DNA from: JAXGQD01 sp964574395
GTDB lineage: Bacteria; Bacillota; Clostridia; Saccharofermentanales; Fastidiosipilaceae
Reading direction: 5' to 3'
Assembly: GCA_964574395.1 (NCBI GenBank)
Contig: CAZNNL010000040.1
Span: 1-17,508, forward strand
DNA: 17,508 nucleotides
Shown: positions 6,531-14,355 of the stretch, piece after piece
Layout: every line of letters begins with the position of its first letter
Position numbering within the stretch: position 1 is the first letter of the stretch
Translations under genes and position numbers: made by a program
Notes under the pieces: model-generated
Told to the model about the DNA's origin: nothing
Seen by the model: the letters and a program-made list of their open reading frames with translations, nothing else
Database searches by the model: none

Positions 6531-7910
6531 ATGAATTACAATTGGACTCCATTAATTTCAACAGGCATCATCGCAGGACTTATTATTGTTTCTAATATCT
6601 TGAGGAAGAAAGTGGATTTTATTCGTCGTGGCTTGGTGCCAACGGCGGTTATAGCTGGTTTTATTCTGATGTTTTTGAGGAATTTTGGTGTCCTTAACAT
6701 GGATGTGGCGTTTCTAGAGCAGCTCACGTATCACGGGATTGCGATTGGTTTTATCGCGATGTCTTTAAGGGTGGCAAGGTCTGAGTCTAAAGCGGGCAGG
6801 TACATTGGAGCCAAGAGCGGTGCGCTGATTGTTAGTACCTATTTGGTGCAAGGTATTGTTGGGCTTGTGATCACGATAGGTTTGGCGTATACGGTGATGC
6901 CTGCGATGTTTAAGGCGGCGGGGATACTTTTGCCAATGGGATATGGACAAGGACCTGGTCAAGCCAACAACGTGGGTTCTTCTTATGAAGCTCTAGGCTT
7001 TGTGGGGGGACGCTCATTTGGCTTGGCGATTGCCGCAGCAGGTTACATTTGTGCTTGTGTGGTTGGCGTCATCTATCTCAACTATATTGTCCGCAAAAAA
7101 CTGGTCACGCGCGGCAACCCGGACGAAATCCGTGGCTCCGTCAACATTGACACTTTCCAAGATGAGAACGAACTGCCAATTTCAGAGTCGGTTGACAAGT
7201 TTTCGATACAGGCAGCTTTGGTGATTTTTGTTTATTTACTGACCTATTTGCTGACGCTTGGCATAACGAAGGGATTGGAGGCGGTGGCGCCGGGTTTTGC
7301 GGCGACGGTGAACTCTTTACTCTGGGGCTTTAATTTTATTTTGGGTTCGATGGTGGCGATGGCGACGCGCGCCGGTCTGAGCTTCGCGTATAAGAAAAAC
7401 ATTCTCCACCAACAATATCAGAACACTTATCTGCTAAGTCGGCTCTCAGGGCTGGCGTTTGATGTTATGATAGTGGCAGGTATAGGTTCAATTGAGGCGG
7501 AGCAGCTGACAGGATTGTGGGTGCCTTTTATCTTACTGGCAATCGCAGGTGGCATCGTGACTTTCTACTTTATCAAACACATCGCAGCCATGATTTATCC
7601 TGACTACTACTATGAAGGCATTGTTTCGATGTATGGAATGCTGTGTGGCACCATTAGTTCTGGCGTTCTGCTACTGCGCGAAATTGATCCGGAGTTACGT
7701 ACCCCGGCGGCGAACAATCTCATCACCGGTTCAAGCTATGGCATAATTTTTGGCGCTCCCATGTTGATCTTAATTAACTTGGCCGTCGCATCAACAACAA
7801 TGTTGTTTGTCACATTTGGTATTCTTGCAGTTTATTTGGTTCTTCTGTATTTATTCATCAAAAATTTTAATGGCAAAACCAAAGCAGCCAATCACAACCC
7901 ACCCACCTAG
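6531..7910 (+). CDS. GltS-family sodium-coupled carrier (glutamate symporter-like)
   Basis: A 459-residue integral membrane protein with about 11-12 hydrophobic segments and a GAGGTGA site 5 bp before its ATG. The PTAVIAGFI motif (37-45) and the glycine-rich GYGQGPGQANNVGSS loop (137-151) are features of the GltS sodium/glutamate symporter family. E. coli GltS has about 400 residues; this protein is longer, with a polar central loop (about 187-225) that probably joins the two inverted halves. It may import glutamate or another organic anion, but substrate specificity is not readable from sequence. It lies 14 bp after the acyltransferase and 17 bp before the CHAD gene, which implies one transcript. 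Confidence 0.8.
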   Translation: MNYNWTPLISTGIIAGLIIVSNILRKKVDFIRRGLVPTAVIAGFILMFLRNFGVLNMDVAFLEQLTYHGIAIGFIAMSLRVARSESKAGRYIGAKSGALIVSTYLVQGIVGLVITIGLAYTVMPAMFKAAGILLPMGYGQGPGQANNVGSSYEALGFVGGRSFGLAIAAAGYICACVVGVIYLNYIVRKKLVTRGNPDEIRGSVNIDTFQDENELPISESVDKFSIQAALVIFVYLLTYLLTLGITKGLEAVAPGFAATVNSLLWGFNFILGSMVAMATRAGLSFAYKKNILHQQYQNTYLLSRLSGLAFDVMIVAGIGSIEAEQLTGLWVPFILLAIAGGIVTFYFIKHIAAMIYPDYYYEGIVSMYGMLCGTISSGVLLLREIDPELRTPAANNLITGSSYGIIFGAPMLILINLAVASTTMLFVTFGILAVYLVLLYLFIKNFNGKTKAANHNPPT

Positions 7911-7927
7911 GAGAAAGGTCTAAGGCC

Positions 7928-8860
7928 TTGAAACAAGAAGATAGTTCCGATGGTTTAGGCCAAATACTGATAGCGAAATTGCGTGCTGCTTTTGCCGAAA
8001 TTATGGCGATGCGCGAACAGTTTCTGCAGAATCCTGAACCCGCCGAAAACATCCACAACATGAGAATTGCCTTGCGCACCTACAAGTCTTTACTTTCGTT
8101 ACTCAAACCATTTCTTGAACTGACGATTTACCAAGATATTCAGTCTCTGCTTCGAAAACCTACACAACCCACGGCGCGGCTGCGTGAGATTGATGTGCTG
8201 ATTAAAATGATTGAGGAGCGTTTGAGCGCCAAAGCACAAACTGTAGATGCTTTGACGAAAACCGATAAAAGAGGGCTAAAACTTTTGGGCGAGGCATTTA
8301 AGGTACGGCGCTTAGAAGAACAAAGGTATTGTGTGGAAAAAATAGCATCGACTGCGTTTGTAGACGATTTACAGGCGGCCAACGACCTCTTGTTAAATCA
8401 GCTTAACTCTGAGCTTCTGGAGAAGTTAAATATGGAAAATTTGATACTTCCACGCTTAGATGCTTGGTTTCTGTCGATGCTGCACCGCATGGAAGATTAT
8501 CGGGAATTCAAGCTTGGCTACATCCATCGCACACGTCTCAAAGCTAAAAAAGCACGCTATGTCAGTGAATTGTTTGAAGAACATTTGAATGAAAAATACT
8601 TACGCAGAATGAAGGAAGCCAAAGCGTTACAAGGGGAGCTAGGTGACATTTGCGACGTCATCAATCATCAAATCTTGATTCTGGAAATATTATTTCCAAT
8701 GACAAGTGTAGACGATGAACGGACAGCCTCTAAATTTGAGAATGAGGCAGCAATCAAGCGGGCAGCAAAACGTCTCATCCTAGCCGAAAAGGAACTTGAA
8801 CTAAGCTACCGCGAAACCCTGAGCCTAAAACTGTGGCTAAGCAGCGTTGGGCCAATCTAG
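7928..8860 (+). CDS. CHAD-domain protein
   Basis: A 310-residue, almost wholly helical protein starting at TTG, with AGGAGAAAGG (7909-7918) upstream. It carries both conserved basic helices of the CHAD domain: HNMRIALR (His43, Arg46, Arg50) and HRTRLKAKKARY (His200 to Tyr211). The LQGELGDICDVI segment (234-245) is also typical. CHAD domains bind inorganic polyphosphate through these basic residues; the protein is probably cytoplasmic and is not paired here with a CYTH enzyme or a polyphosphate kinase. It lies between a carrier gene and a sugar kinase gene, a context that does not explain its role. The family call is firm; the polyphosphate role is from family knowledge. Confidence 0.85.
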   Translation: MKQEDSSDGLGQILIAKLRAAFAEIMAMREQFLQNPEPAENIHNMRIALRTYKSLLSLLKPFLELTIYQDIQSLLRKPTQPTARLREIDVLIKMIEERLSAKAQTVDALTKTDKRGLKLLGEAFKVRRLEEQRYCVEKIASTAFVDDLQAANDLLLNQLNSELLEKLNMENLILPRLDAWFLSMLHRMEDYREFKLGYIHRTRLKAKKARYVSELFEEHLNEKYLRRMKEAKALQGELGDICDVINHQILILEILFPMTSVDDERTASKFENEAAIKRAAKRLILAEKELELSYRETLSLKLWLSSVGPI

Positions 8861-8873
8861 GAGGAGTTACAGC

Positions 8874-10397
8874 ATGCAATATCTGATGGGCATTGATAAT
8901 GGCGGAACCTTTGTGAAGGCCGCTATTTTTGACTTAGACGGAAAACAAATCGCGGTGCATGCCGAGACCACGCCAGCACATTATTTTGATGGGTGTTTTG
9001 CCGAGCGGGATATGGAAAATCTGTGGCAGACGAATTGCTCCGTGATTAAGCAAGTACTCGAAAAATCACAAATTCCTGCTACTGCAATTGCAGCCTTGTC
9101 GTTTAGTGGTCATGGCAAAGGTCTCTATCTATTGGATGAGAAGGGACAAGCCGTACGCCCCGGCATCATGTCAACGGACAGCAGGGCAGAAGCACTTGTT
9201 AATGCATGGGTTCAAAATGGTGTGGCGGAGCAAGTTTATCATAAAACCTTACAAAAGGTTTTAGCCAGTCAAGCTCCCGCGCTTTTGGCATGGCTTAAGC
9301 GTTATGAACCAGATTGCTACGATAGCATAGCTGCGATTCTTTCCGTGAAGGACTTCATTCGCTACAAGCTGACGGACGAAATTTTCGCTGAGTTTACGGA
9401 CTCTTCCGGCAACAGCTTGGTGAATTTGGAAACTAGGGCATACGACGATGAGATATTGCCGCTATTTGGCCTAAGCGAGCTGCAATCTGCCTTGCCGAAA
9501 CTCATTAGTTCTTTTGATCATGCTGGCAAAATCACCCCCCTCGCCGCATCTCTCACGGGCTTAAACGAAGGCACTCCAGTAGTAGCCGGTATGTTTGACA
9601 TCAATGTTTGTGGGCTTGCTTCCGGCTTAGTGAATGAAGATGAACTGGCCGTAATCGCTGGCACCTGGAGCATCAACGAATACATATCCAAAACGCCCAT
9701 TCGTGATGGAAGTATTGCTTTGAATTCTCTTTATTGTATACCCGGTTATTATTTGCTTGAAGAAAGCAGTGCGACTTCAGCCGGTAACCTAGAATGGTAC
9801 ATCAGAAATATTTTAAATTTCGATGGAGACTCAAAATCTAAGAGTGGGCACTACAATTATGCAGACGTCAACGCAATGGTTGATTCACTTGATCCCAGAG
9901 AGTCGAGTTTGATATTTTTCCCCTTCATTAATGGTTCGGCGGATACGGGTTTTGCCAAAGCCTCCTTTATTGGGATGGATCCTTCGACTGATCTTAGGCA
10001 AATGCTGCGTGCTATTTATGAAGGCGTGGTTTTTACACATAAGGCGCACATTGACAAGCTACTAAAGAATCGCGCGCGGCCTGAACGCTTGAGACTTTCC
10101 GGTGGCGCCTCGCGCTCTATAGTGTGGGTGCAAATCTTCGCTGACGTGCTACAAATTCCGATAGAGGTCGTGGAGGATAAAGAACTTGGTTGTCACGGTG
10201 CTGCGATGGCGGCGGGTGTTGCTTTAGGTTTGTACGAGAGTTATGAGGAAGCAGTTTCGCGCAGTGTTGTGATTAGCAAGCGTGTTGAACCGCGAGCTGT
10301 CTATGCTTCTGTGTACGAGGAAAAGTACGCACGCTATATGCAATTGCGTGATTTGTTGAATGAGTTTTGGCTGGCGACCTCTGATGGCCCGACTTGA
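8874..10397 (+). CDS. FGGY-family carbohydrate kinase, L-xylulose kinase-like
   Basis: A 507-residue kinase. The ATG at 8874 is chosen because it lies 9 bp after TAGGAGGAG; the frame is open back to 8847, overlapping the CHAD gene. Features are the N-terminal phosphate-binding strand GIDNGGT (6-12), AERDMENLW (43-51), the candidate catalytic Asp242 in GTPVVAGMFD, LSGGASRS (408-415) and GCHGAAMAA (439-447). Its length matches FGGY sugar kinases, and its overall pattern (AERDM, SGHGKGLYLLD, SSATSAGNLEW) most recalls L-xylulose kinase LyxK. It would phosphorylate a ketose made by the isomerase of the converging operon, although it is co-transcribed with lipid, carrier and CHAD genes. Substrate specificity is unproven. 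Confidence 0.88.
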   Translation: MQYLMGIDNGGTFVKAAIFDLDGKQIAVHAETTPAHYFDGCFAERDMENLWQTNCSVIKQVLEKSQIPATAIAALSFSGHGKGLYLLDEKGQAVRPGIMSTDSRAEALVNAWVQNGVAEQVYHKTLQKVLASQAPALLAWLKRYEPDCYDSIAAILSVKDFIRYKLTDEIFAEFTDSSGNSLVNLETRAYDDEILPLFGLSELQSALPKLISSFDHAGKITPLAASLTGLNEGTPVVAGMFDINVCGLASGLVNEDELAVIAGTWSINEYISKTPIRDGSIALNSLYCIPGYYLLEESSATSAGNLEWYIRNILNFDGDSKSKSGHYNYADVNAMVDSLDPRESSLIFFPFINGSADTGFAKASFIGMDPSTDLRQMLRAIYEGVVFTHKAHIDKLLKNRARPERLRLSGGASRSIVWVQIFADVLQIPIEVVEDKELGCHGAAMAAGVALGLYESYEEAVSRSVVISKRVEPRAVYASVYEEKYARYMQLRDLLNEFWLATSDGPT

Positions 10398-10436
10398 CTG
10401 CGCTATGGGCGAGTGTGTGGTTTTTTGGTCGTGTTA

Positions 10437-10635
10437 TTGGCAAAAAAACAACTTGTACGCTGGCGAGAGCTCTCGATGATTGCTTTTGAGCAAAAACTTG
10501 GCAAAAAAACAGCTTGTATCCAGAAATTCCGGGTTTGGTGCCCGAAATCGTCGTACAAGCTGATTATTTGACGAAAAAAAGCTGAGAAAGCGGCTTTTAG
10601 AGCGATTGTGGGTGCATAAGCTGTTATTTTGCCAA
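10437..10635. repeat. Intergenic repeat array C: two + units then two - units
   Basis: The 277-bp spacer between the kinase and mutarotase 3' ends holds four units of the same family as arrays A and B. C1 (10437-10459) and C2 (10498-10520) are on the + strand, 61 bp apart. C3 (10544-10576) and C4 (10612-10635) are on the - strand, also 61 bp apart. Only the unit cores are shared with A and B; the spacers are unrelated. A hairpin (arms 10526-10533 and 10541-10548, one mismatch, 7-nt loop) sits at the centre. A perfect palindrome CGAGAGCTCTCG lies at 10464-10475. The array could fold into a structure that ends both converging transcripts, but T runs are not typical of terminators. Confidence 0.8.
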
Positions 10636-10674
10636 TTTTCGGAGACTTTTTGGGACATCCAATACAGTGTGACC

Positions 10675-10986
10675 CTAGTCCAAATGGAATACTGGGCGAA
10701 GATTGCTTGCCACGGGGCTGTTGTCAGGATTGGTTTCCATTAAGTCAGCCATGTAGTCCCACCATTTGCGACAGATAGCTGTTTCAGCACTTTTGTCGTA
10801 GCGCTCGGGATCCTCAAGAGTGATTACACCAAACAAAATATTGGTTTCTTCGTCTAAAAAGATAGAATAATTACTTCCGCCATATTCATGAATCATGTCG
10901 ATCATTTCTGGCCACAGTTCGTTGTGGCGTTTCTCGTATTCGTCTGCCATGCCAGGATAAAGCTTCATTTTAAATCCGCGTATCAT
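10675..10986 (-). CDS. rhaM: L-rhamnose mutarotase
   Basis: A 103-residue protein that matches RhaM in length and motifs. RRHN-type KRHNELWP (19-26) carries the catalytic-type His21. NYSIFLDEETNILF follows, then the hallmark CRKWWDYMADLM (72-83, Trp75-Trp76) and NPDNSPV (86-92). RhaM interconverts the alpha and beta pyranose anomers of L-rhamnose and can act on some related sugars. ATG at 10986 follows TTAGGAGGACCC, the same leader as the binding-protein gene. It is the last gene of the sugar operon, but a hairpin and about 220 bp separate it from the gene before, so it probably also has its own promoter. Its 3' end faces repeat array C. Confidence 0.95.
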   Translation of the reverse strand: MIRGFKMKLYPGMADEYEKRHNELWPEMIDMIHEYGGSNYSIFLDEETNILFGVITLEDPERYDKSAETAICRKWWDYMADLMETNPDNSPVASNLRPVFHLD

Positions 10987-11007
10987 AGGGTCCTCCTAAA
11001 TTGGAAA

Positions 11008-11037
11008 ATTATGTTAAATATGATTTTGTTAATTCAA
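11008..11037 (-). promoter_or_regulatory. Probable promoter of rhaM
   Basis: On the - strand, TTGAAT (11032-11037) and CATAAT (11008-11013) are 18 bp apart, about 20 bp before the rhaM ATG. This fits a short leader carrying only the ribosome binding site. With the upstream hairpin it suggests that rhaM is transcribed at least partly on its own. Confidence 0.42.
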
Positions 11038-11052
11038 ATTCCGGTAGGGATG

Positions 11053-11100
11053 TGCAGTCATGTCGCTCCAAGCCTTACAGGGAGCTGCAATTTTGTCGCT
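11053..11100. repeat. Imperfect 15-bp direct repeat upstream of rhaM
   Basis: TGCAGTCATGTCGCT (11053-11067) and TGCAATTTTGTCGCT (11086-11100) agree at 12 of 15 positions and start 33 bp apart, roughly three helical turns. They lie just upstream of the proposed rhaM promoter and could be tandem sites for a sugar-responsive regulator. A 7-bp inverted repeat, GGGTGCC (11103-11109) and GGCACCC (11135-11141), lies further upstream. Confidence 0.35.
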
Positions 11101-11154
11101 TTGGGTGCCAAGTTTTCAGGCTACAGCAGGGAAGGGCACCCCCGGGTCTACAGA

Positions 11155-11182
11155 AAAGTCCAGCACCGAAATGCTGGACTTT
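11155..11182 (-). terminator. Rho-independent-type terminator after the binding-protein gene
   Basis: A perfect 11-bp stem, AAAGTCCAGCA (11155-11165) and TGCTGGACTTT (11172-11182), has a 6-nt loop and lies 22 bp past the stop codon at 11205. On the - strand it is followed by one more T and then CTG, so the T run is short. It may reduce rather than abolish read-through into rhaM, or protect the 3' end of the abundant binding-protein message. Confidence 0.7.
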
Positions 11183-11204
11183 CCGAAACCACTAAAGGTT
11201 TACA

Positions 11205-12299
11205 TTAATAGACTGTTTTCCATTCTGCAATGTTGGAAGGATCAAATCTGAATGGTGGGCCTAGGATAACTTCGGTGCCGCCGTCGCCAGCTGCAACGAT
11301 AGTGTATTCGCCTAAGCTTCCGGATGTGTATTTGTTGCCTTCTGCACCTGTGATTGTTCCGTCAACTAAGGCTGCTGCTGTGTAACCAGCGAGATAGCCG
11401 ATGTCGATGGGGTTCCAGAGATACATGTAGGGGCAGGGGAAGCCATCGCCCTCACCGATGTAATCAGCCATTTCAGATGGCAGACCGAGTCCGGTGAGCT
11501 TGACTGCTGAAGCTTGATCTTTCAAAACTTTACCTGCGGCCATGATGCCTACGGTTGTAGGAGCACAAATGACTTTGAGGTCAGGATAGTTCTTCAAGAG
11601 CGCTTGGGTTTGGTCAACAGATTTTTGATACTCGTCGTCACCATAGGCAACTTCAGCGAGTGTCATATCTTTGTATTTTGGGTCTTCTAGAATTTTTTTC
11701 ATGGATGCAATCCAAGCGTTTTGGTTGGATGCTTGGCTTGTCGCAGAAAGGATAGCGAATTCACCTGAACCACCAGAGAGGTCAAAGACAGCGTCGACCA
11801 GAGCTTGGCCAATCAGATCTGTACCTGCTTGGTTGACGTGCACCATGCGGCTATCGGGATTAACGGCTGAGTCAAGTGAGAGCACCTTAATACCGGCATC
11901 CATGGCTTGAGTTAATGCAGGTTGAAGTGCATCGAAATCGTTTCCTGCAATAGCGATGGCGTCAACTTTTTGGGCGACGAGTTCGCTAATCATGGTGATT
12001 TGTGCTTCTGCGGTTGCTTTTTCAGGTTGTTTGACGACAACTTTGCCGCCGAATTCGTTTACAGCTTTGGTAAAGCCTTCAGCTTCTTTTTCGTTGTAAG
12101 GGTTACCAGCACTCTTAACAAGCAAGGCAAAAGTCTTTCCTTCAACAGCTGCACCAGCTGATGTCTCGCCAGCAGCTGCTGTTGTTTCACCTGCAGCAGC
12201 GGTTGTTTCAGCTGCGGCTGTTGTTGTTGCTGCGCCGCCACAGGAAGCCAAGATGGCTACCATCGACAGAGACAACAAAATACTGAACAGTTTTTTCAT
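11205..12299 (-). CDS. rhaS: Rhamnose-type ABC transporter substrate-binding lipoprotein
   Basis: A 364-residue lipoprotein: signal peptide with lipobox LASC (Cys20), then a low-complexity Thr/Ala/Gly/Glu linker (about 21-51) that tethers the domain to the membrane. The rest is a periplasmic-binding-protein fold of the RbsB type: KTFALLVKSAGNPYNEKEAEGF (55-76), DAIAIAGND, VLSLDSAVNPDSRMVHVNQ, and a C-terminal YLWNPIDIGYLAGYTAAALV hinge segment. The overall pattern and the neighbouring mutarotase match the rhizobial RhaS class. It delivers sugar to the two permeases encoded just upstream. The ATG follows TTAGGAGGACCC. The gene is last before the terminator and is preceded by a hairpin that may raise its message level. 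The exact ligand is inferred. Confidence 0.85.
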   Translation of the reverse strand: MKKLFSILLSLSMVAILASCGGAATTTAAAETTAAAGETTAAAGETSAGAAVEGKTFALLVKSAGNPYNEKEAEGFTKAVNEFGGKVVVKQPEKATAEAQITMISELVAQKVDAIAIAGNDFDALQPALTQAMDAGIKVLSLDSAVNPDSRMVHVNQAGTDLIGQALVDAVFDLSGGSGEFAILSATSQASNQNAWIASMKKILEDPKYKDMTLAEVAYGDDEYQKSVDQTQALLKNYPDLKVICAPTTVGIMAAGKVLKDQASAVKLTGLGLPSEMADYIGEGDGFPCPYMYLWNPIDIGYLAGYTAAALVDGTITGAEGNKYTSGSLGEYTIVAAGDGGTEVILGPPFRFDPSNIAEWKTVY

Positions 12300-12315
12300 T
12301 GGGTCCTCCTAATTA

Positions 12316-12352
12316 GACTATGTATTGCTACGTGCATTGTCGTAGCTTAGTC
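12316..12352 (-). other. Hairpin between the permease and binding-protein genes
   Basis: On the - strand transcript, an inner 6-bp stem (GCTACG 12327-12332 with CGTAGC 12341-12346, 8-nt loop) is extended by a bulged outer stem GACTA/TAGTC (12316-12320 with 12348-12352). It overlaps the permease stop codon and lies just before the binding-protein ribosome binding site. No T run follows, so it is not a terminator. Such hairpins often mark RNA processing that stabilises binding-protein mRNA; that role is inferred. Confidence 0.5.
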
Positions 12353-13351
12353 TCTTTTAAATTTGCGCTGAGGTTTGAGATTGGGTGCCATGACGGAGAT
12401 TATTAACAGCGCTCCAATAATGACCATCATGAGTTGGGACTGGACATTAATTAAGCCCAGGCCGTAGCGTAAAAAGCCTAGTGTAAATATTGAAATTATT
12501 GCGCCAACGAAGTTTCCTTTGCCACCGTCAGTCAAGATGCCACCAAGAACACACATAGAAATGGCTTCGAGTTCATAGCCGATGGCGATGTTTGGGCGTG
12601 TAGACCCCATGCGTGCGACGAGGAATACGGCTGTGATTGCGGAAAATAGACCAGATAGGGTGTAAACGATCAGGCGGATGTTTTGGACACGGATGCCAGA
12701 GTACTTGGAAGTGATGCGGTTGCTGCCGATGGCGTACATCCTTTTGCCAAAAATAGTTTTGTGCAAAACAAAGCCCATAATAATAGCCAGAATGATAAAA
12801 ATGATGAACATGTATGGTACCGGCCCGATCTTGCCCCAGTAGAGGTTGGAGTACCATTTGATGCTGGTGAAACCGCCAGACGCTTGATCGCCCAAAATAA
12901 TCAAGGCAATGCCACGATAGAGGATTTGGGTGCCCAGCGTAACAATCATGGGAGCGAGTTCCTGAAAACGTGTCAGTATTAGACCGTTGATCAGTCCGCA
13001 CAATGCACCAACGAGTAGGCAAATGACAATTGCTACACCCATAGGGACGCTCAATTTGTTGTAGGCTTCAGCCATGATGACGCTGGAGAGGGCGACAATC
13101 GAGGCAACCGAGATATCAATTTCTCCGATAATCAACACAAAGACCATGGCTAAAGCGATAAAGGCCTTTTCGAGGAAGGAAGAAGTGGCGGTAAAAAGTC
13201 CGTCAACACTTAGGTAGTATTCTGAAACGAAGCTATTAAAAATATTCACCGCGACAAAAATAAGTAGCAAAAACCATTCCCACTTTAGGAAAAAACGCTT
13301 AAACGAAAAGCTTTGATCTGCACGAATGACGCGTAATTTTGGATCACTCAT
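12347..13351 (-). CDS. rhaQ: Sugar ABC transporter permease (rhamnose type), second permease
   Basis: A 334-residue membrane protein of the RbsC-like CUT2 permease family. A short basic N-terminus (residues 1-22) precedes about nine to ten hydrophobic segments. Motifs are IGEIDISVASIVALSS (about 81-96), AICLLVGALCGLINGL-like packing near 105-124, and the conserved ISMCVLGGILTDGGKGNFVGA (about 275-295). The ATGA start overlaps the previous permease's stop by 4 bp, and its ribosome binding site AGGAGGGA lies inside that gene, so the two are translationally coupled. Two different permeases imply a heterodimeric channel, as in the rhizobial rhamnose system. The letter assignment P or Q follows operon order and could be reversed. 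Confidence 0.85.
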   Translation of the reverse strand: MSDPKLRVIRADQSFSFKRFFLKWEWFLLLIFVAVNIFNSFVSEYYLSVDGLFTATSSFLEKAFIALAMVFVLIIGEIDISVASIVALSSVIMAEAYNKLSVPMGVAIVICLLVGALCGLINGLILTRFQELAPMIVTLGTQILYRGIALIILGDQASGGFTSIKWYSNLYWGKIGPVPYMFIIFIILAIIMGFVLHKTIFGKRMYAIGSNRITSKYSGIRVQNIRLIVYTLSGLFSAITAVFLVARMGSTRPNIAIGYELEAISMCVLGGILTDGGKGNFVGAIISIFTLGFLRYGLGLINVQSQLMMVIIGALLIISVMAPNLKPQRKFKRD

Positions 13352-14355
13352 AGCTGTTCCCTCCTACGCAAGTTATTCGCAATAATAGAGCGTTGAGTTA
13401 AAACGTTGAAGATAATGGCTAGCAGAATCAGTAGACCTTTGAGGCCGTTCTGATAGAACTGGGAAATACCGACCAAAGGCAAAGCGTTGCCCAGAATCGC
13501 CATAGTCAATGCACCTAAGAAAACACCGACGACACTACCACGCCCGCCGTTAAGGCTAACCCCGCCGATAACGCAAGCAGCGATGGTATCCATTTCAATG
13601 CCCATGGCCATATCCCCTTGCGCAGAGGCATAAATCGAGACCCAAAGCGCACCAACCAGGCCAGACAAAAGCCCCATCACACCATAAGCTACAAACTTGA
13701 TACGATCGGTATTAATTCCGCTAAACCCTGCAGCTTCCACATTGCTGCCTGTCGCATAAATCCGCCTGCCCGTCCTCGAATATTTCAGAAAGAAGAAAAA
13801 GATGATGTAACAGACTAACATGACCATAATCATATTATTAATTAAACCAAAGCTGAGGTAACTACTTGTGGCAAAAGCCTTATACGCCTCGGGTATCTGA
13901 TAGGCAGCAACCCATTGATTGCGTGCTAGAAGGTAGGTTAAGCCGCGGTAGATATTCATAAAACCCATAGTCGCGATGATTGGAGGAACTTTCCCCTTGA
14001 TGATGACAAGACCGATAAACAGCCCGCAAATCAAGCCAATCGCAATCGCAATCAGGAAGGACACAAGCACTGGTACACCAGGATTATCGCGCATAATCAG
14101 TGCGGTAGACATACCCGAGAAAGCGATAGTCGCGCCAATACTGATGTCGATACCACCGATGAGCAGAACCAACATCATCCCAAGAGCAAGTATCATCGTG
14201 GTCGAGTAGTTGGTGAGCATGTCATTAATATTTTTCAACGAAATAAAAACGGGATTAGCAATGGTAATAGCCACCACCATCAGCACGAGCACTAAGAGAA
14301 GACTAATTTCTCTAGAGGAAGTCAGGTTTTTAAGCAGCTTGTTTTTCTTAAGCAT
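13348..14355 (-). CDS. rhaP: Sugar ABC transporter permease (rhamnose type), first permease
   Basis: A 335-residue RbsC-like permease. Visible are LIGGIDISIGATIAFSG (about 64-80), GKVPPIIATMGFMNIYRGLTYLLARNQ (about 125-151), the ATGSNVEAAGFSGI coupling-helix region (about 201-214) that meets the ATPase, and CVIGGVSLNGGRGSVVGVFLG (about 261-281). It overlaps the ATPase gene by 8 bp and the next permease by 4 bp. The conserved segments match those of the second permease, so the two are paralogues. It forms half of the membrane channel for the imported sugar. Confidence 0.85.
   Translation of the reverse strand: MLKKNKLLKNLTSSREISLLLVLVLMVVAITIANPVFISLKNINDMLTNYSTTMILALGMMLVLLIGGIDISIGATIAFSGMSTALIMRDNPGVPVLVSFLIAIAIGLICGLFIGLVIIKGKVPPIIATMGFMNIYRGLTYLLARNQWVAAYQIPEAYKAFATSSYLSFGLINNMIMVMLVCYIIFFFFLKYSRTGRRIYATGSNVEAAGFSGINTDRIKFVAYGVMGLLSGLVGALWVSIYASAQGDMAMGIEMDTIAACVIGGVSLNGGRGSVVGVFLGALTMAILGNALPLVGISQFYQNGLKGLLILLAIIFNVLTQRSIIANNLRRREQL

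Noticed and set aside
8847..8873. Upstream TTG start of the FGGY kinase
   Set aside because: It overlaps the CHAD gene and has no ribosome binding site. ATG at 8874 has a strong one and gives the normal N-terminus of the family.
10434..10658. Open frame of 74 codons on the - strand
   Set aside because: It runs through repeat array C and again gives a QLVRRF peptide. It shows no ribosome binding site and no recognisable family.
10888..11251. Overlapping small + strand open frames around 11000-11250
   Set aside because: They are antisense to rhaM and the binding-protein end or cross the structured spacer, with no ribosome binding sites and no recognisable protein.
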